64,000 nt of DNA, taken from positions 5,233,001 through 5,297,000 of the forward strand of contig BTPP01000001.1 in assembly GCA_037102815.1 (NCBI GenBank), in the 5' to 3' direction. The notes below the pieces were generated by a model, which searched no databases, was not told the origin of the DNA, and worked only from the letters and a program-made list of their open reading frames with translations. The position numbers were made by a program, and so were the translations under genes. Below, piece after piece: positions 36,721 through 48,181 of this stretch (positions are counted from its first letter, which is position 1; each line of letters begins with the position of its first letter). Source of the DNA: Neurospora intermedia (taxonomy: Eukaryota; Ascomycota; Sordariomycetes; Sordariales; Sordariaceae).

Positions 36721-39700
36721 TAAATGTAGTGTACCAAGAGAACAAACGGTTCACGTCGCAAAAGGGGGTCCGGAAGACTGCCGTGGATCCGGAGGCTCCG
36801 CAGTCGGCTCTTCGCGGATGGGGCCCCGATGGGTCCCCGAGTGGTGACAGGACACTTTATTCTTGTAAAGAGGAGCCGCTCGCCAGTGTCCCGGTCGCCG
36901 CGGCGCCGCTTCGGTCCCCCAACCCCTCCTCGCCCTGTCCCTTCGCCGACTCTCCTCGCAAGCAAGCAAGCAACACATCATCATTTCAGACAGACAAAAA
37001 CGGCCACATCGCTGCGCCCTCCCAAATAATTTCTCTCCATCAAAATATCCTCTGTGCGCCAGGCGGAGAACCCGAAAATGGTGCCATAGAGTGATGTTCG
37101 GGTGTACGACAGAAACCACACTATTGGTTTTGAAATTTTTTGGTTTTCTTCTATACGACAGCGGATACACAGCACTACTAGAAACTGGCAAGAGCACGGG
37201 CAAGACCTCTCGGTCTGGAGATAATCTCATCACCGCTGTTGTGGCGAATAGATGGACCGCACCCGAATGACAGGGCCCCTCACTCTCACACACAAAATCG
37301 TCGCTTCGGGTACCCTGACCAGACGGCAGGGTCCGGGACAAGCCGCAAAAGTTTGATGTTTTATTTTCATTGCCCATGTGTTTTTTTCTCCACCACGTGC
37401 TTCGTTTCGAGAGCTCGGGTGTGAATCATCATTACTTTCTTTCTTTCCCCTTCTCCTTTGAAAACTTCACCTATTGCCGGAGCTTACATATCACGAAGCG
37501 TCGTTATCCCCGGGTTGCTCGGAGAGAAAGGCCGAATCTACTGTCGTGTAACCCGACGTTACTGCACCCGTTCCAGTTTGACAAAGTGTGCCAGATCTCG
37601 GGCCCATCTAGTGTATCGCGACCACATTTCGGGATCTAATTTACGCTGCATTTTCCTCTCCTGCTAAAAGCCTATCTTCGGCCGTCACTCGTCACGACTT
37701 GTCCAAATGAAAATCCCCAAGATGTGAAAGACAACCAATGAAATGGAGCCGAACAGCCGTGACGAGCACGACTGAGCGGCGAGACCCAAACTGCGGCCAT
37801 TGTCACTTTTTCATCACCCAGCGGTAGAACAGGCCAATCCCAAACTTGTCAAGTCCCTCGAGAGACTAAAGTTTGCCACGTCTGTCTTAAAAGCCGATTG
37901 TCTACAGCACGTTGTCAAGGCACCGTCGCAATGGTATAGGCCGCTAGAAGTCGAAGCTACTGCAGGTGAAACTGATTTGGGAATCTTGGGAAAAGAGAGA
38001 GGGAAAGACTAGGGCCAAACGATGTAACCGTAGCATTTGCTTTGATTTTATGTTGCATTCGCCCATTCTTTCTTTTCTTTTCTCCGAGCCGCCGCTCCCT
38101 ACCGATGGCCCATTGACGGAACCAAAACCTGACAAAGAAGGAGAGCAACAACAAAAAAGCGAGCGAGAAAGACAACACCAAGAAGGGCTTCATCTTCATA
38201 GCCTCTTTTCGAGAAAGGGACAGACTACATAACCCGCCGGCGGTGATCAAAAGGACCCTTTGCTTGGCCTAGCCTAGCCTCGAGGTCACTTAGCTTTCAG
38301 GTACACCTTTTGTGTTGTTGAAAGTACATACACCGCGCAAGTGCCTTATCAATCAAACCATGTCCTCGTGGTGTACTGTGCTTGGTCAGAACCCATATCA
38401 ACGGGCTAGTTCGTCGATTGCATTCTCTCCTGCAATCGTTATGATCGACGATTCGTGCCCGCCCCCCAATACCGACTACGACCACGCAGTAGTGTAGCTT
38501 AGCGCTCGTCATTTCTTTCTTTTCTGGATTTGTCTCACTTTTTCTCTTCTTTTTCTTCCTTTTCTACCTTTTCTTCTTTGTTTCTGTTACTTGGGGATTT
38601 TTGGTGAGATCGATGGCGCCGATGAATCTCTCATCCCTCGCTTGCTTTTGTGGCTTCTCTGAATCCGATGAAGTTCCTCTACAATGATGGTAGCCTAGCC
38701 GCGTTCCCACAACTGTCCCCGCATCTCAATATTCAGCCACGACGGCGCGGACAGCTAGGTCGCCGACGACCTCTTCTTGACTTAGCTGCACGGCAGTCCA
38801 GTCACTTGACCGATTTCGCAATCTCGAGACAGCTCTTCAGGCTGAAAGAGGAAAGCAGAACCGGGAGTGCTAATTCTTTCTCAACCAGCTCCCACGCAAG
38901 GGAGGAGACATCACAAGATCTCGGAGGCCTCTCTGAAGCTCATTCACCTACCCATCATCGTTTGTTAGGACCAAAGGATTCGTACCGTGACACCATATAC
39001 TGTGGCTAATGTGGATGTGTGGGTAAAGAACAAGGCATGGTTCCCCCAACTTCAGTTCCAACTGCTGGTATACCCATGTTATCGCCGACCTCGCCTAACC
39101 CAAACCACCACGTCCACCATCACGCCGCCGCCTTCCCATCCTCGAGGATTTTCAATATATCCCTCGTTTGTCTAAAATTACCAGGTGGATGCGCCACATC
39201 CGCAATCTGGGACACGCCCCCTCACCTAAACTTCCCGTCAGCCTGTGCGACGATCTACGTACCTACTTACCAAAGGAAAAAAATGCCTGAGCCTGGTTCA
39301 CACTGACTTTTGCTTCCTATGCTCTTGCTATTGAGAGCTTCTTATGACAGATACACATCCAACTGAATTGTTTGCCCTCAACAAATAGCCCTCGGTGTAC
39401 CTATCAAAGACTGCCGAAGGTCCTGTTCGGCGTTATGAACTCATGATACCTCCCGGAAGCTAGCCCACCCGAACGGCGCCCCCCACCCCCAGGTTCTTCC
39501 CCCAAGCTTGCCAAGCTTGTCCCCAGCTCTTCCAAGCGTGAAGCCCCCAAGAGAAAAGAGGGCAAGCAACAAGCAACATCCAAGCAAACGACATACACAA
39601 ACGTGGGGTAAGAATGAGAAGTTGAGAAACAGCCGGAGACAATCCCTATTTTGGAAAGACAGAGCGAAAAGACTTTGGTTGGGGAAAATAAAGTGAGAGA

Positions 39701-40377
39701 CCTGGACCCTGAGAGCCCCTAGTTTCTTCAACTTTAATCTCGAGCATTTGAACCATACTGTACAGGCGAGACCGGGCGAGCCTACAAAATGCGAGAGAGG
39801 ATAAGTAGGCAAGAGACCAGCGAGCGAGTTTTCCGCAATGAGTTTGGTGTAACGAGGAAAGAATTTGTGGGTTCGGTATATACGACTGGTGTTGCTTGTT
39901 TCATGACTCTCACGTCGAGTGAATAATGTATAAAAGCTGAAACGAAGTCGGAATAGGTAAGTATAATTGAACTTGCATGGTGGGTTCCTTCCTTGTTATC
40001 GACTTGAGGGTTGGTTTCTCAACTCAGTAGGCACTTCCAGTACTGCTTCATCAAACTGTCTTTACAATGTGCTTACCTGTATCCACTTCACCTCAGCAAG
40101 CACCTTGCATGTCTCTCTTCATTCAACATGTCTGACGTGTCACATGGGCCAGTCGTGACCTAACACTCGTTGTTGCTCAAAAGGATGGATCCTTGCTGAT
40201 TGGGTACTCATTCGTTGACGGAACGGTTGCGCACAATGGCATCAGCTTCCTTTCTAGGATTCTGGATGGATGTCAGCAATGGAAACCAAACCCATAGGCG
40301 TGTTGAAATTCGTATGTAACCTGGTAGAGGTAGACTGACAGGCCTTTTATCGATTGGTTGGCGTCTTCAAATCAAGT

Positions 40378-40401
40378 ACCTGCCTACCTACCTACCTACC
40401 T
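40378..40401. repeat. (CTAC)n microsatellite
   Basis: Five or so CTAC units ending in CTAG, the complement of the GTAG/GGTA runs seen elsewhere in the window. Confidence 0.85.
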
Positions 40402-42966
40402 AGTTTGTTGAGCGGAATAACTCCGTCATTGTATCGTTCTCTCTTCTCATCCTTCAGCTTCCCCCCCTCCCCCGCAGAAATCCCGGATACGCATCTCGGC
40501 TGCTCTCTGGAATGCAGATGTCAATATGTCTTGGCATGAAGCCATTGTAGAAGTGCGTTGCGTTGCATGCATATGCACGTATCCACTCAACCATCCATAC
40601 CGGACATCAATCCTTCGTTCCTTCCTTCCTTCCTTCCTTCTTTCCTTCTTTCATTCGTCTTCCGTCGCGTTCTTCCCAGTTCAGCCCTTCATCTCCTTCT
40701 TCTCGTCCTCGATGATGCCTTCCTTCGTAAGTCCATGGCTACAATAGAATGTTACATGCCTTTCGAGGAAGAACCGCCGAGTGTCAATGCTGACTGCAGG
40801 CCGGAGTAAGGTAGAGATACCTATCTAAGGTAGCATTGATGCAGCCGAGGATGGAGAAGGAAGGAACATAAAAAAAGGAAGGACACACCTCCATTCGAAA
40901 CAAGGAAGGGTTACGGTGCGCGGTCGTGTACCTGCGTGACCCTGCCCCAGACACGTTCTTGGGCAGCACATGGCGGGCGATATGCAAGCCCTGAGGAAGA
41001 AATCACACACACATTTCAGAAAAGGGAGGTTGACCGGTTTCCCGTTATTGCCTGGTATGTATAAGGTGAGCACATCAACCAGTAGTAATGATGATACTAC
41101 GGGACAGCAGCATCAGGCGGCTCTGTTTGGTTGCTTGTGTAAATAAACGTTGTGTGACCTCGGTAGTTTTATTGGCCAGCCGCACAAGATTAGAAGAATT
41201 GATATCTATCATTTTTTTGGCCCTCGATTCCCTTTTGGTGTGAGGAAGCGAGGTCATCATCATCCATTAAGAAACAGTTTGAAAGACGTGGACGATCGGT
41301 AGCCTGTCATTCTGTCAACCCTCTCCTTCTGGTCCTCATCTTGTCATTTTCCCTTCCTTTTCACGAAGACATGGCGCTTAACAACCTTACAATCTTGAAT
41401 CCCACTCACAACCGCGAGTAGTAGATAGATCATCACATTGGCACATCGTATCGTGAACAAGATCATATCATCCAATCTACCTTATACCGGGCCGATATGA
41501 ACCCCAGGCCAGGCCAGGCCAGGCATGGGGTAACTTGGACCTTCCAAACACCACAAGCGACCTCAACCTAAGAGGCTCGCTTAGTTTCTCCAGAACAAAA
41601 AAGAAATTCCGAAAAGCGCCTGAAGGAGTAAAATAAGCGAACCGTGACAAGATCCTTCCCGTTTTGTTCTTTCTTTCTTTTCCTCTTCACGAGCCGGACC
41701 GTCTTTTTGCAAAACTGAAACATTAGCGAGTCCAATCTGGTGTAAGCACAATGGACGCGAACCGGTTGTGATCTTCTTTGGTTGGCGTAGACTCGTATGT
41801 ACCGTATAAACCCTGTGTAGCTCACGGGTACTAGAGCTTAAGGATTTGAGATACTGGGCAAGGATCGATATCACGAGTAGAGTATCCTTCCTTGAGTGTG
41901 GTTTCCATGTAGAGGTAGGTAGAGGTAGTTTTGCTGTCGACAAAGAGTCAGTTACAACTTGCCAGTCAGCTTGTGAAGGGCTTGCAAAGGCTTGAGGTAG
42001 ATAATGACCTCCACCTCGTTCATCCGTCAGGACGCCAAACCTTACTTGCCATTCGGATACCACGGCATGATCACCACTAGCACTTCCACACTCCCCTTCT
42101 TCGCCCTCCATCCTTCACTTCAATTGCAACATTGACACATCGCCCGTGGGTGATAGACGAAGCTAAATTGCGGCCCGCGCCTATGTGTCTTGGATCACAT
42201 AACGGGCGATCATAAGTCGTTCTGTCGTTACAGTACCCATCTAGGTAGGTAGTTCATGTTGTTGGCCGTTTTCGTTAAAAGCCACAAAATAGAGTGACGC
42301 GTCTTAGCGAAAGGAACCCTGACGGAACGGACGGACTCGCTACTGCCACCCGAAGCTGCCAATAACAGAACTTGTCTGCAGCGAGCTGGTCACCAATCGA
42401 ATAGGAAAGCAGTTGGCGATGCTACCTTCTACTTGCTAGTGTACCTGGGGAAGAGAGCGCAGATGCAGGTATAAGGGGGTCTGTGTGTTGTCTTCGCGAT
42501 CGGGATATCGACAAAAGTGGACAGCTGTGAATGACAGGCAGATCAAACGACTTTGGAGAACTCAGCTGGGGTCTGGTCAATGGCTGAACTTCTAGCCAAC
42601 TGACTGATCGATGTTGGTTCTTTTTTGTGTGGTGAATTGAACCGACTTGCCAATGCTTTTAATACCTACCTTCTTACCCTGTGATAACTATCACACTTGT
42701 GCTATGCTATATGTCTTGTGAACCTCTTTCTTCCCCCAACGCCAATTTACAGGTATTTTTCATACAGTAGTACCATTCAGGTCCCGCATATTGCCCTAAC
42801 CAAGCCCTTCAAGACAAACAACCCGGCCCATCTGTCTCCCCAGCTGGGACAATCATCCCCTTGGAGAGACTGGGGCAACCTTTCTCCGCTTCTTGCGTGG
42901 TCTTTGGGACTTCTAGTCTCGCTCAATCTTGATGCCCGGCTTGGTTTCGGCGTCCTTTTGACTATC

Positions 42967-45900
42967 CTACATCAGAATGGGAGCCAAGACCGCCTTGGCC
43001 TCATCGTTCAGCCTCTCACTGGCATACTTGGTGATCAAACCATTGTGTGCCTTGTCCGATGCCTTCAAGAAGTCTCCAACCCATTGCTGGACATCGGTGA
43101 TCTCAGGGAACTCGTCCCTCGGAGGCCGCTTGCAGGTGCTGAGCGGGGTGAATCCAATACCGAACCCGATATCATCCACGTCGGCCTCGTTGAGGATCTC
43201 GTCACCAGCACCAGCGGAAACCTTGGGCGGGTTCTTGAGGAGCTCGAGGAGGGCGTTGCAGGTGAAGCCCCAGCCCTTCACGTAGCGCTCGGCAAACGCC
43301 TTGGACTCGACCAGTGTCTTGCTGTAGGAGATGACGGCAAGCTTACGGTCGGTAGGACGAGCGAACTCGCGAGTGGTGGGAATCACGACTTGGAGATAAA
43401 ACGGCGTGAAGACGCCGGACTGGATGGTTTCGGCATGCTTGATGAAATAGTCCGTTCCCAGCCCAGCCTCTCCAGAGCGAGCCGAGACAAGATGGTAGAA
43501 GCTAGCAACACGAGTCTTGTACGAGTCCGAGGGGTTCTTCTGCAGCTTTGTAAAGATAAGAGTAAGGATAGTGCCGAAGTAGGGTTCCAGAACCGATCTT
43601 TTCCATGGTTAGCTTACTCGTGGTCCTTGGAGAGTTTGGGGGACCTTGTGACTTACGCAGGGAACGAGCAAATGACAGATTCGAGGATATCGAAAGCATT
43701 CTGGTCCGTCTTCTTTCCATTCAAAAGACTTTGGAAGATGGAAAGAATGGGCTCGAGCTTGTTCTCTTTGACAATCTCCTCAGTAGCCTTCGGGATGATA
43801 GCTGCGATAAACTTAGCAAGGGGAGGAATGTTACCCCTAGTCTCCCAGGGACCGGGGGCGAGAACAGCATCGATCAGCGCTTTAAAATCTCCAGGAATAG
43901 AGCCAGATTTGTTGAGATCCAAAAGCTGAGTGAAAATCTGGAACACATAGGGCACGAATTCTGTAACATCCTCATTGAGAATGTAGGTAAATGGCGCCCA
44001 TAGGCGGGAAAGCAGGTCGACTTGAGGGGCGTTGCTGCAATACCTGACAATTGCACCAATAGCTTCGAAGTGGAAGTAGTAGAACCGAGGGTTACTGGGG
44101 TTTTCCTTGATAACATTGGTGATGTTGATGAGGTGATCGAGAATGTTGTCGATGTCGCACTCCAAAACACCGTCCTTGATCACGATCAGAACTCTCATGA
44201 TGCACCTCATGAGGAACTCGTTCTCCTGTAGCTTGGCAGCCGAAGTGTCCTTCTCAACCAAGGCAAATAGATGCTGTAGAAGGTCCTTGGCATACGGCTG
44301 AATGTCGGCCCGTGACAAGATATGCTGTCCCTGATCATCGGTGAGGAAGAGGACTCTCTCCAAGGTGGTGGCCGCGTATGTGTAAACGACGTAGTTGGGC
44401 GAAGCCAAGTTCTGAATGAGAGGGTTGATAGCGCCACCCCACTGTTCCTTGCTAAGCTGACTCCTGAAGTTGTACAGAAATTTGATGGCGTCGACCTTGG
44501 GGATGGGTTCGCCGCCGGTGGCAACCAAGTCGGCCGCAATGTGCTGCTGGAAGAAATCAATAACGTTAACAAAGCTGTTGACGGTCTTGACACCCTGGGC
44601 CGCCGTGACAGCTCCCTTGGCGGCGATGGCCAAGAAGAGGTAGACAGCAGTGTCCTTGGCCTTCCAGTCGGTCTTGCCCATCTCCAGGTAGTGGTTAATG
44701 TACTTGGACACGACCTGTGTCACAAGGGCCTCAAAGTCGTCGAGGAGCTTTCTCAGGAAGTCAGTAGCCGCCTTCCTTCGCGAATCGGTATCTGAACCCT
44801 CAAGATCACGACGGATGAACTCGATAGGCTCGTCTTCAAAAAGCTCAATGTCAGACTCTCTGAGTGTCACGTTGGGAAGAATAACCTTCTCAACAATGGT
44901 ACCCAGGATCTCCTCGTTGTTGAAGATTTGGGCATGACGGTGGACGGAGGCGACCGCAGTAAGGAAGTGGAGCGCCTTGCTGACAAGAACATCGTACCGC
45001 TTCTGGGGGCCAACACTCGACAAGACGTTCCACACGTTACTTGTAAAGTCCTGCACGTAGCCGCCGAAGTCGTCGTCGTATTTTGTGACAAAGAGGTGCA
45101 GGGCGTCGCAAATATCCGATTTGAGGATCTCGATCGGTGTCGCCTCGTCCTCCTCGTCGTCAAACAGGGGGTTTGCGTAGCTCAGGTATTTGTGAAGGAC
45201 CATGGTGATGGGCTGTAGGTTCGTCTCGATGATGGGGGGCAAATCCTGGCATGAAAGGTCAAAGAAGATTCTTGTCAAGAGACTCATGGTCTCAAGCCAG
45301 CCCTTCAGTGCCTTCTCGTTGGTCTTGTTTGCTTCAATTTGTTGGTCGGCAACACCCAGCATCTGGATAAAGGAGTCGCCAAAGGTATTGACAACATGGT
45401 TGACTTCGATGTTGAGGGCGTTTGAGGAAAACAGCGGACGCCAGCGGGCGAAGATGGAGTGTGCCACTTCCAAGACGCCGTTCGTGACCTTGGGGTCAGT
45501 GGTGGACAGGCGGCTGACAAGATCCTGGGTCAAGGTATCCCAGCGCTCCCAGAAATCGGAATCGGCAATGATGCTGATGGCTTCTCCGAGCTGGGTCTGT
45601 ATCGTAGGGGGAGAGGAAATCATGAGACCGACGAGCTCCTGCTTGATGGTGGCGACCTCATCCGGGGGTAGTTTGTAGTTGCCCTCCTCGTCGACATAGT
45701 TGTGGCGGATGAAGTTCTTGAAAGCGAGGGCGGCAGCAAGGCGAATGTTGCTCGGTTGAGCGTCGTTGGCCACGATGCTAAGGAGGGATAACGAGTATTT
45801 GGGCTTCTTTGCCTCTTCCTTCAAGGCGGTCTCGGCTGTGAAGAGGTAAAAGTCAGCAATCGATGGGCCCTTGAAGCCCTGCATCTAGAGCTTCCCTGGG

Positions 45901-46021
45901 GCCTTTGCGGTGACTGTAGTCGAGTCGGGGTGTGTAAGGCTGGCTGCTTACCTTTGCGATGGTGTCGCGCGTCAAGAGTTGCCTGAAGCAGTTGTGCGAG
46001 GTGGTCGAGATTGGCTGCCAT
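42967..46021 (-). CDS. cse1: exportin Cse1 (importin-alpha re-export receptor, exportin-2)
   Basis: Three exons, 46021-45952, 45835-43657 and 43597-42967, give 959 residues, essentially the yeast Cse1 length of 960. The N-terminus MAANLDHLAQLLQATLDARH leads into the importin-beta N-terminal region with AETALKEEAKKPKYSLSLL, and HEAT repeats run the whole length. Segments such as AALAFKNFIRHNYVDEEGNY, DSDFWERWDTLTQDLVSRL and GIGFTPLSTCKRPPRDEFPE are typical of Cse1/CAS. With Ran-GTP the protein returns importin-alpha from nucleus to cytoplasm. The introns (116 and 59 nt) have GTAAGC and GTAAGT donors; the second acceptor is the purine-rich GGAAAAG after a GCTAAC branch site. The 5' leader carries a long CAC/GTG repeat. 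Confidence 0.96.
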
Positions 46022-47099
46022 GGTGGGCGAGCGCTCTGTGTGTAGTTCGGTGTGGTGGTGGTGGTGGTGGTGGTGGTGGTGGTGGTGGTGGTGGTGGTGG
46101 TGTTGTTGTTGTTACGATCTTGTATCGAGGGAGGGAGAGACAGTGAGATGGAGGAGGGACCGTGACGCGGGAACGGTTTGCAGATGCAGAGAGTGGACGT
46201 CGGCCGAGGTAGAGCAAGAGCAAGTTGTGGCGGTCGCGTGAAGATTCGAGTTTGTGGAAGTCTTGGTTGTGTTGGCGACTTCGTTCGGGGAGGAGATTGA
46301 GGTGACTTAGTAGGACTGGATGTTTGTTGACTTGGGAGACGGAAGTAGTGAGGGGAAATCTAGGTACAGAAAACAAACTGAACGTGGAGCGCGACGACCA
46401 CGACGACACTTCAGTTCAGTTGACAAGCGTGCCGGCAAAGAAGACGGGAACTGGAACTGGACCTCCCCGTCTGCCCTGGGACTGGAACTCAAAAGAAGCC
46501 CACGACGTCTTGCAGGTGGGGCTCGTCCCGGTTGCCTGCGCCGGAGGGTGGGACACGCTTGCTACATCAGCGGATTTGCTTTAAGCTTTGGCCAATCAGA
46601 CGGCCGTATGGAGGTGGGGTCGCGTTGACATTCCCGTCGCTTTTTCAATGAAACTTTGAAGCTTTTGTCGCAACCATTTCACTTTCTGGAATTGGGAGGA
46701 AAGGTACTTGGTACCTCCCGCTCCTGTAGGTTGTTAGAAATGGTGATTTGGAGCTTGAAGAGTCAGTGACATTTTGATTAACATCTGGCTGATCATGACA
46801 GTTACCTCTAGTTATCATGATACCATTCTCAAAAACCACTGCTGGGAGCTGCCGTCAACTACCTCCATATTCTAGAGGTACGCGAAGCAGCGTGAAGAAT
46901 GCCGTGAATGCAGACAGACGTGGTGATTTCAAGCTGTGACATCAGAAAGCAGAAGCTCCCTGAACTGCTAACTTCTCCACAGGTACTGCGTAGCTCAATC
47001 TGTAACCTGCCTACATAGGTAGAGGTACCTACCTCTATGTGGTGTACACAGCACGGACCGTCCGGTCTTATGGCGCGGCAGACGTTATCTGGATCTAAA
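46022..47099. other. Cse1 leader/promoter up to the inserted element
   Basis: It contains a (GTG)n run at 46053-46102 and an imperfect palindrome near 47012-47042 (CATAGGTAGAGGTACCTACC core) close to the left end of the inserted element. No gene seen. Confidence 0.5.
46053..46102. repeat. (GTG)n trinucleotide repeat, about 17 units
   Basis: A perfect GTG run followed by (GTT)4, about 30-80 bp upstream of the Cse1 start codon on its 5' side, so it probably lies in the transcribed leader as (CAC)n. Confidence 0.95.
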
Positions 47100-47132
47100 G
47101 ACGGGGAAGCTTCCGATCAGAAGTGGAAGCTG

Positions 47133-47205
47133 TTCCCACCGCCAAACGCCAGACCCTCGTATCCACCGCCAAACGCCAGACCCTCTTTGCACCCCCATCA
47201 TCTGG
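47133..47205 (+). repeat. left terminal inverted repeat of the 6.8-kb element
   Basis: It contains the 25-mer shared with the right end and a tandem copy of its 23-bp core CCACCGCCAAACGCCAGACC+CTC (47136-47158 and 47164-47186), then the shared 15-mer at 47191-47205. The duplicated core is found only at this end. Confidence 0.9.
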
Positions 47206-47314
47206 CTAGCTGTCGAGTCGCTGGCGAGCCTGGTAGATAGTCAGAATCAATTGATTTCATCAACAACGAAGCCATTCACACCCGCGCGCCCGTAATTACC
47301 TGCTGTAACTCACC

Positions 47315-48181
47315 ATGCCTCGTGCTACCACCAAGAAGACCGACCCCCGGGCCGCCGCCGCCGCCGCCGCCGTCGCAGCGTTCAGTAGGAAGCGCCGTGC
47401 CAGTCAGGCGGCGGACACTGACCGAGAAGTTGTCAACGATCCACAACCTCCACCCTCCTCTCCTACAAGGAAGAACCCTCCACGGCAACGTAAAAAGAGC
47501 CGCAAAGCAGCGGACCCTAAGTCCGAACCGGAAGATGTAAGGCCTCCTACCGCCAACTCGAAGGGTAAAGGCAAGGCTACTGCCCCCCCCGTCGAGCCCA
47601 CTCCTGCTCCGAAGAAGGTTGTCCTCAAGACCGCAAAGAAGGCTGCCCCCGTTGCTCCTACTCCCAAGCCAGCCTCCAAGCCAGCTCCCAAGCCAGCTCC
47701 CAAGCCAGCTCCCAAACCAGCCTCCAAAGTCGCTCCCATCCCGAAGAAGCCGCCTCCCAAGAAGAGCGTTGCCGCGCCCAAGCCGTCTGGCTCCCGCAAA
47801 ATCACACTGAAGACCCCGACGCCGACCTCGAAGCACAGTCCGAGGATCATTCTATCCAAGCCCAAGCGCCCCCCTCCAGAGACGATCGAGGTCTCTAGTA
47901 CCCATTCCGGGACCGGCTCGGACGACGGACAAGGGCAGGATGATAAGCGAGAGCAAGAGTCCGCAGAGGACAACAATAAGGAGGATGAAGAGGCAGAGGA
48001 CAATAATGAAGAGGATGGAGAGGAGGATGGAGAGGAGGATGAAGAGGAGGATAAAGAGGAGGATAAAGAGGAGGGGGATAATACAAGAGATCCATTTGCA
48101 GACACAACAGTCGACGCAATTAAAAACAGCGAAGATAAAGAGATACAAACGTCCCCCGTTCGCCGGCCTACGCCAATATAG
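47315..48181 (+). CDS. element cargo gene A, first part: basic, H1-like then acidic protein
   Basis: 288 codons from the ATG at 47315 to TAG at 48179-48181. The N-terminal half is Lys/Ala/Pro-rich with repeated KPAPKPAPKPAPKPAS units, like linker-histone tails or nucleolar proteins. The C-terminal part is very acidic with GEEDGEEDEEEDKEEDKEE-type repeats. The same frame stays open after the TAG for another 687 codons into the second part, and there is no in-frame ATG until 48590. I therefore think the two parts form one gene interrupted by a TAG. No known domain. DNA or chromatin binding is only suggested by composition. Confidence 0.6.
   Translation: MPRATTKKTDPRAAAAAAAVAAFSRKRRASQAADTDREVVNDPQPPPSSPTRKNPPRQRKKSRKAADPKSEPEDVRPPTANSKGKGKATAPPVEPTPAPKKVVLKTAKKAAPVAPTPKPASKPAPKPAPKPAPKPASKVAPIPKKPPPKKSVAAPKPSGSRKITLKTPTPTSKHSPRIILSKPKRPPPETIEVSSTHSGTGSDDGQGQDDKREQESAEDNNKEDEEAEDNNEEDGEEDGEEDEEEDKEEDKEEGDNTRDPFADTTVDAIKNSEDKEIQTSPVRRPTPI

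Larger units (their letters stand above)
31920..42966. other. 11-kb region without a supported gene
   Basis: Between the start of the PH-like gene and the 3' end of Cse1 no open frame shows a domain, sustained codon bias or a credible splice chain. The longest frames are 208 codons (minus, 36751-37377) and 176 codons (minus, 41581-42111); both look like chance frames. Base composition stays mixed, so it is not an AT-rich RIP relic. It contains GGTA runs (about 33198-33215 and, inverted, 40378-40401), a CTTC run (about 40615-40650), a GGCCA run (41506-41524), an inverted repeat at 34.6 kb and a MITE at 36.4 kb. Regulatory sequence or non-coding transcripts remain possible. Confidence 0.5.

Noticed and set aside
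36751-37377. 208-codon frame on the minus strand in the gene-free region
   Set aside because: It overlaps frames on the other strand, lacks a domain or codon bias, and is within what 11 kb of mixed-composition DNA yields by chance.
38668-39009. 113-codon plus-strand frame starting MKFLYNDG
   Set aside because: No signal peptide, domain or splice partner; composition resembles translated non-coding DNA.
41581-42111. 176-codon frame on the minus strand with a hydrophobic C-terminus
   Set aside because: It starts with a true ATG but the codon use is unlike host genes and nothing is recognisable. I could not distinguish it from chance.
42697-43929. 410-codon plus-strand frame
   Set aside because: Antisense shadow of the Cse1 coding exons.
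47315-48181. Linker histone H1 gene
   Set aside because: The basic KPAPK-type composition resembles H1 tails, but there is no winged-helix globular domain and the protein turns strongly acidic.
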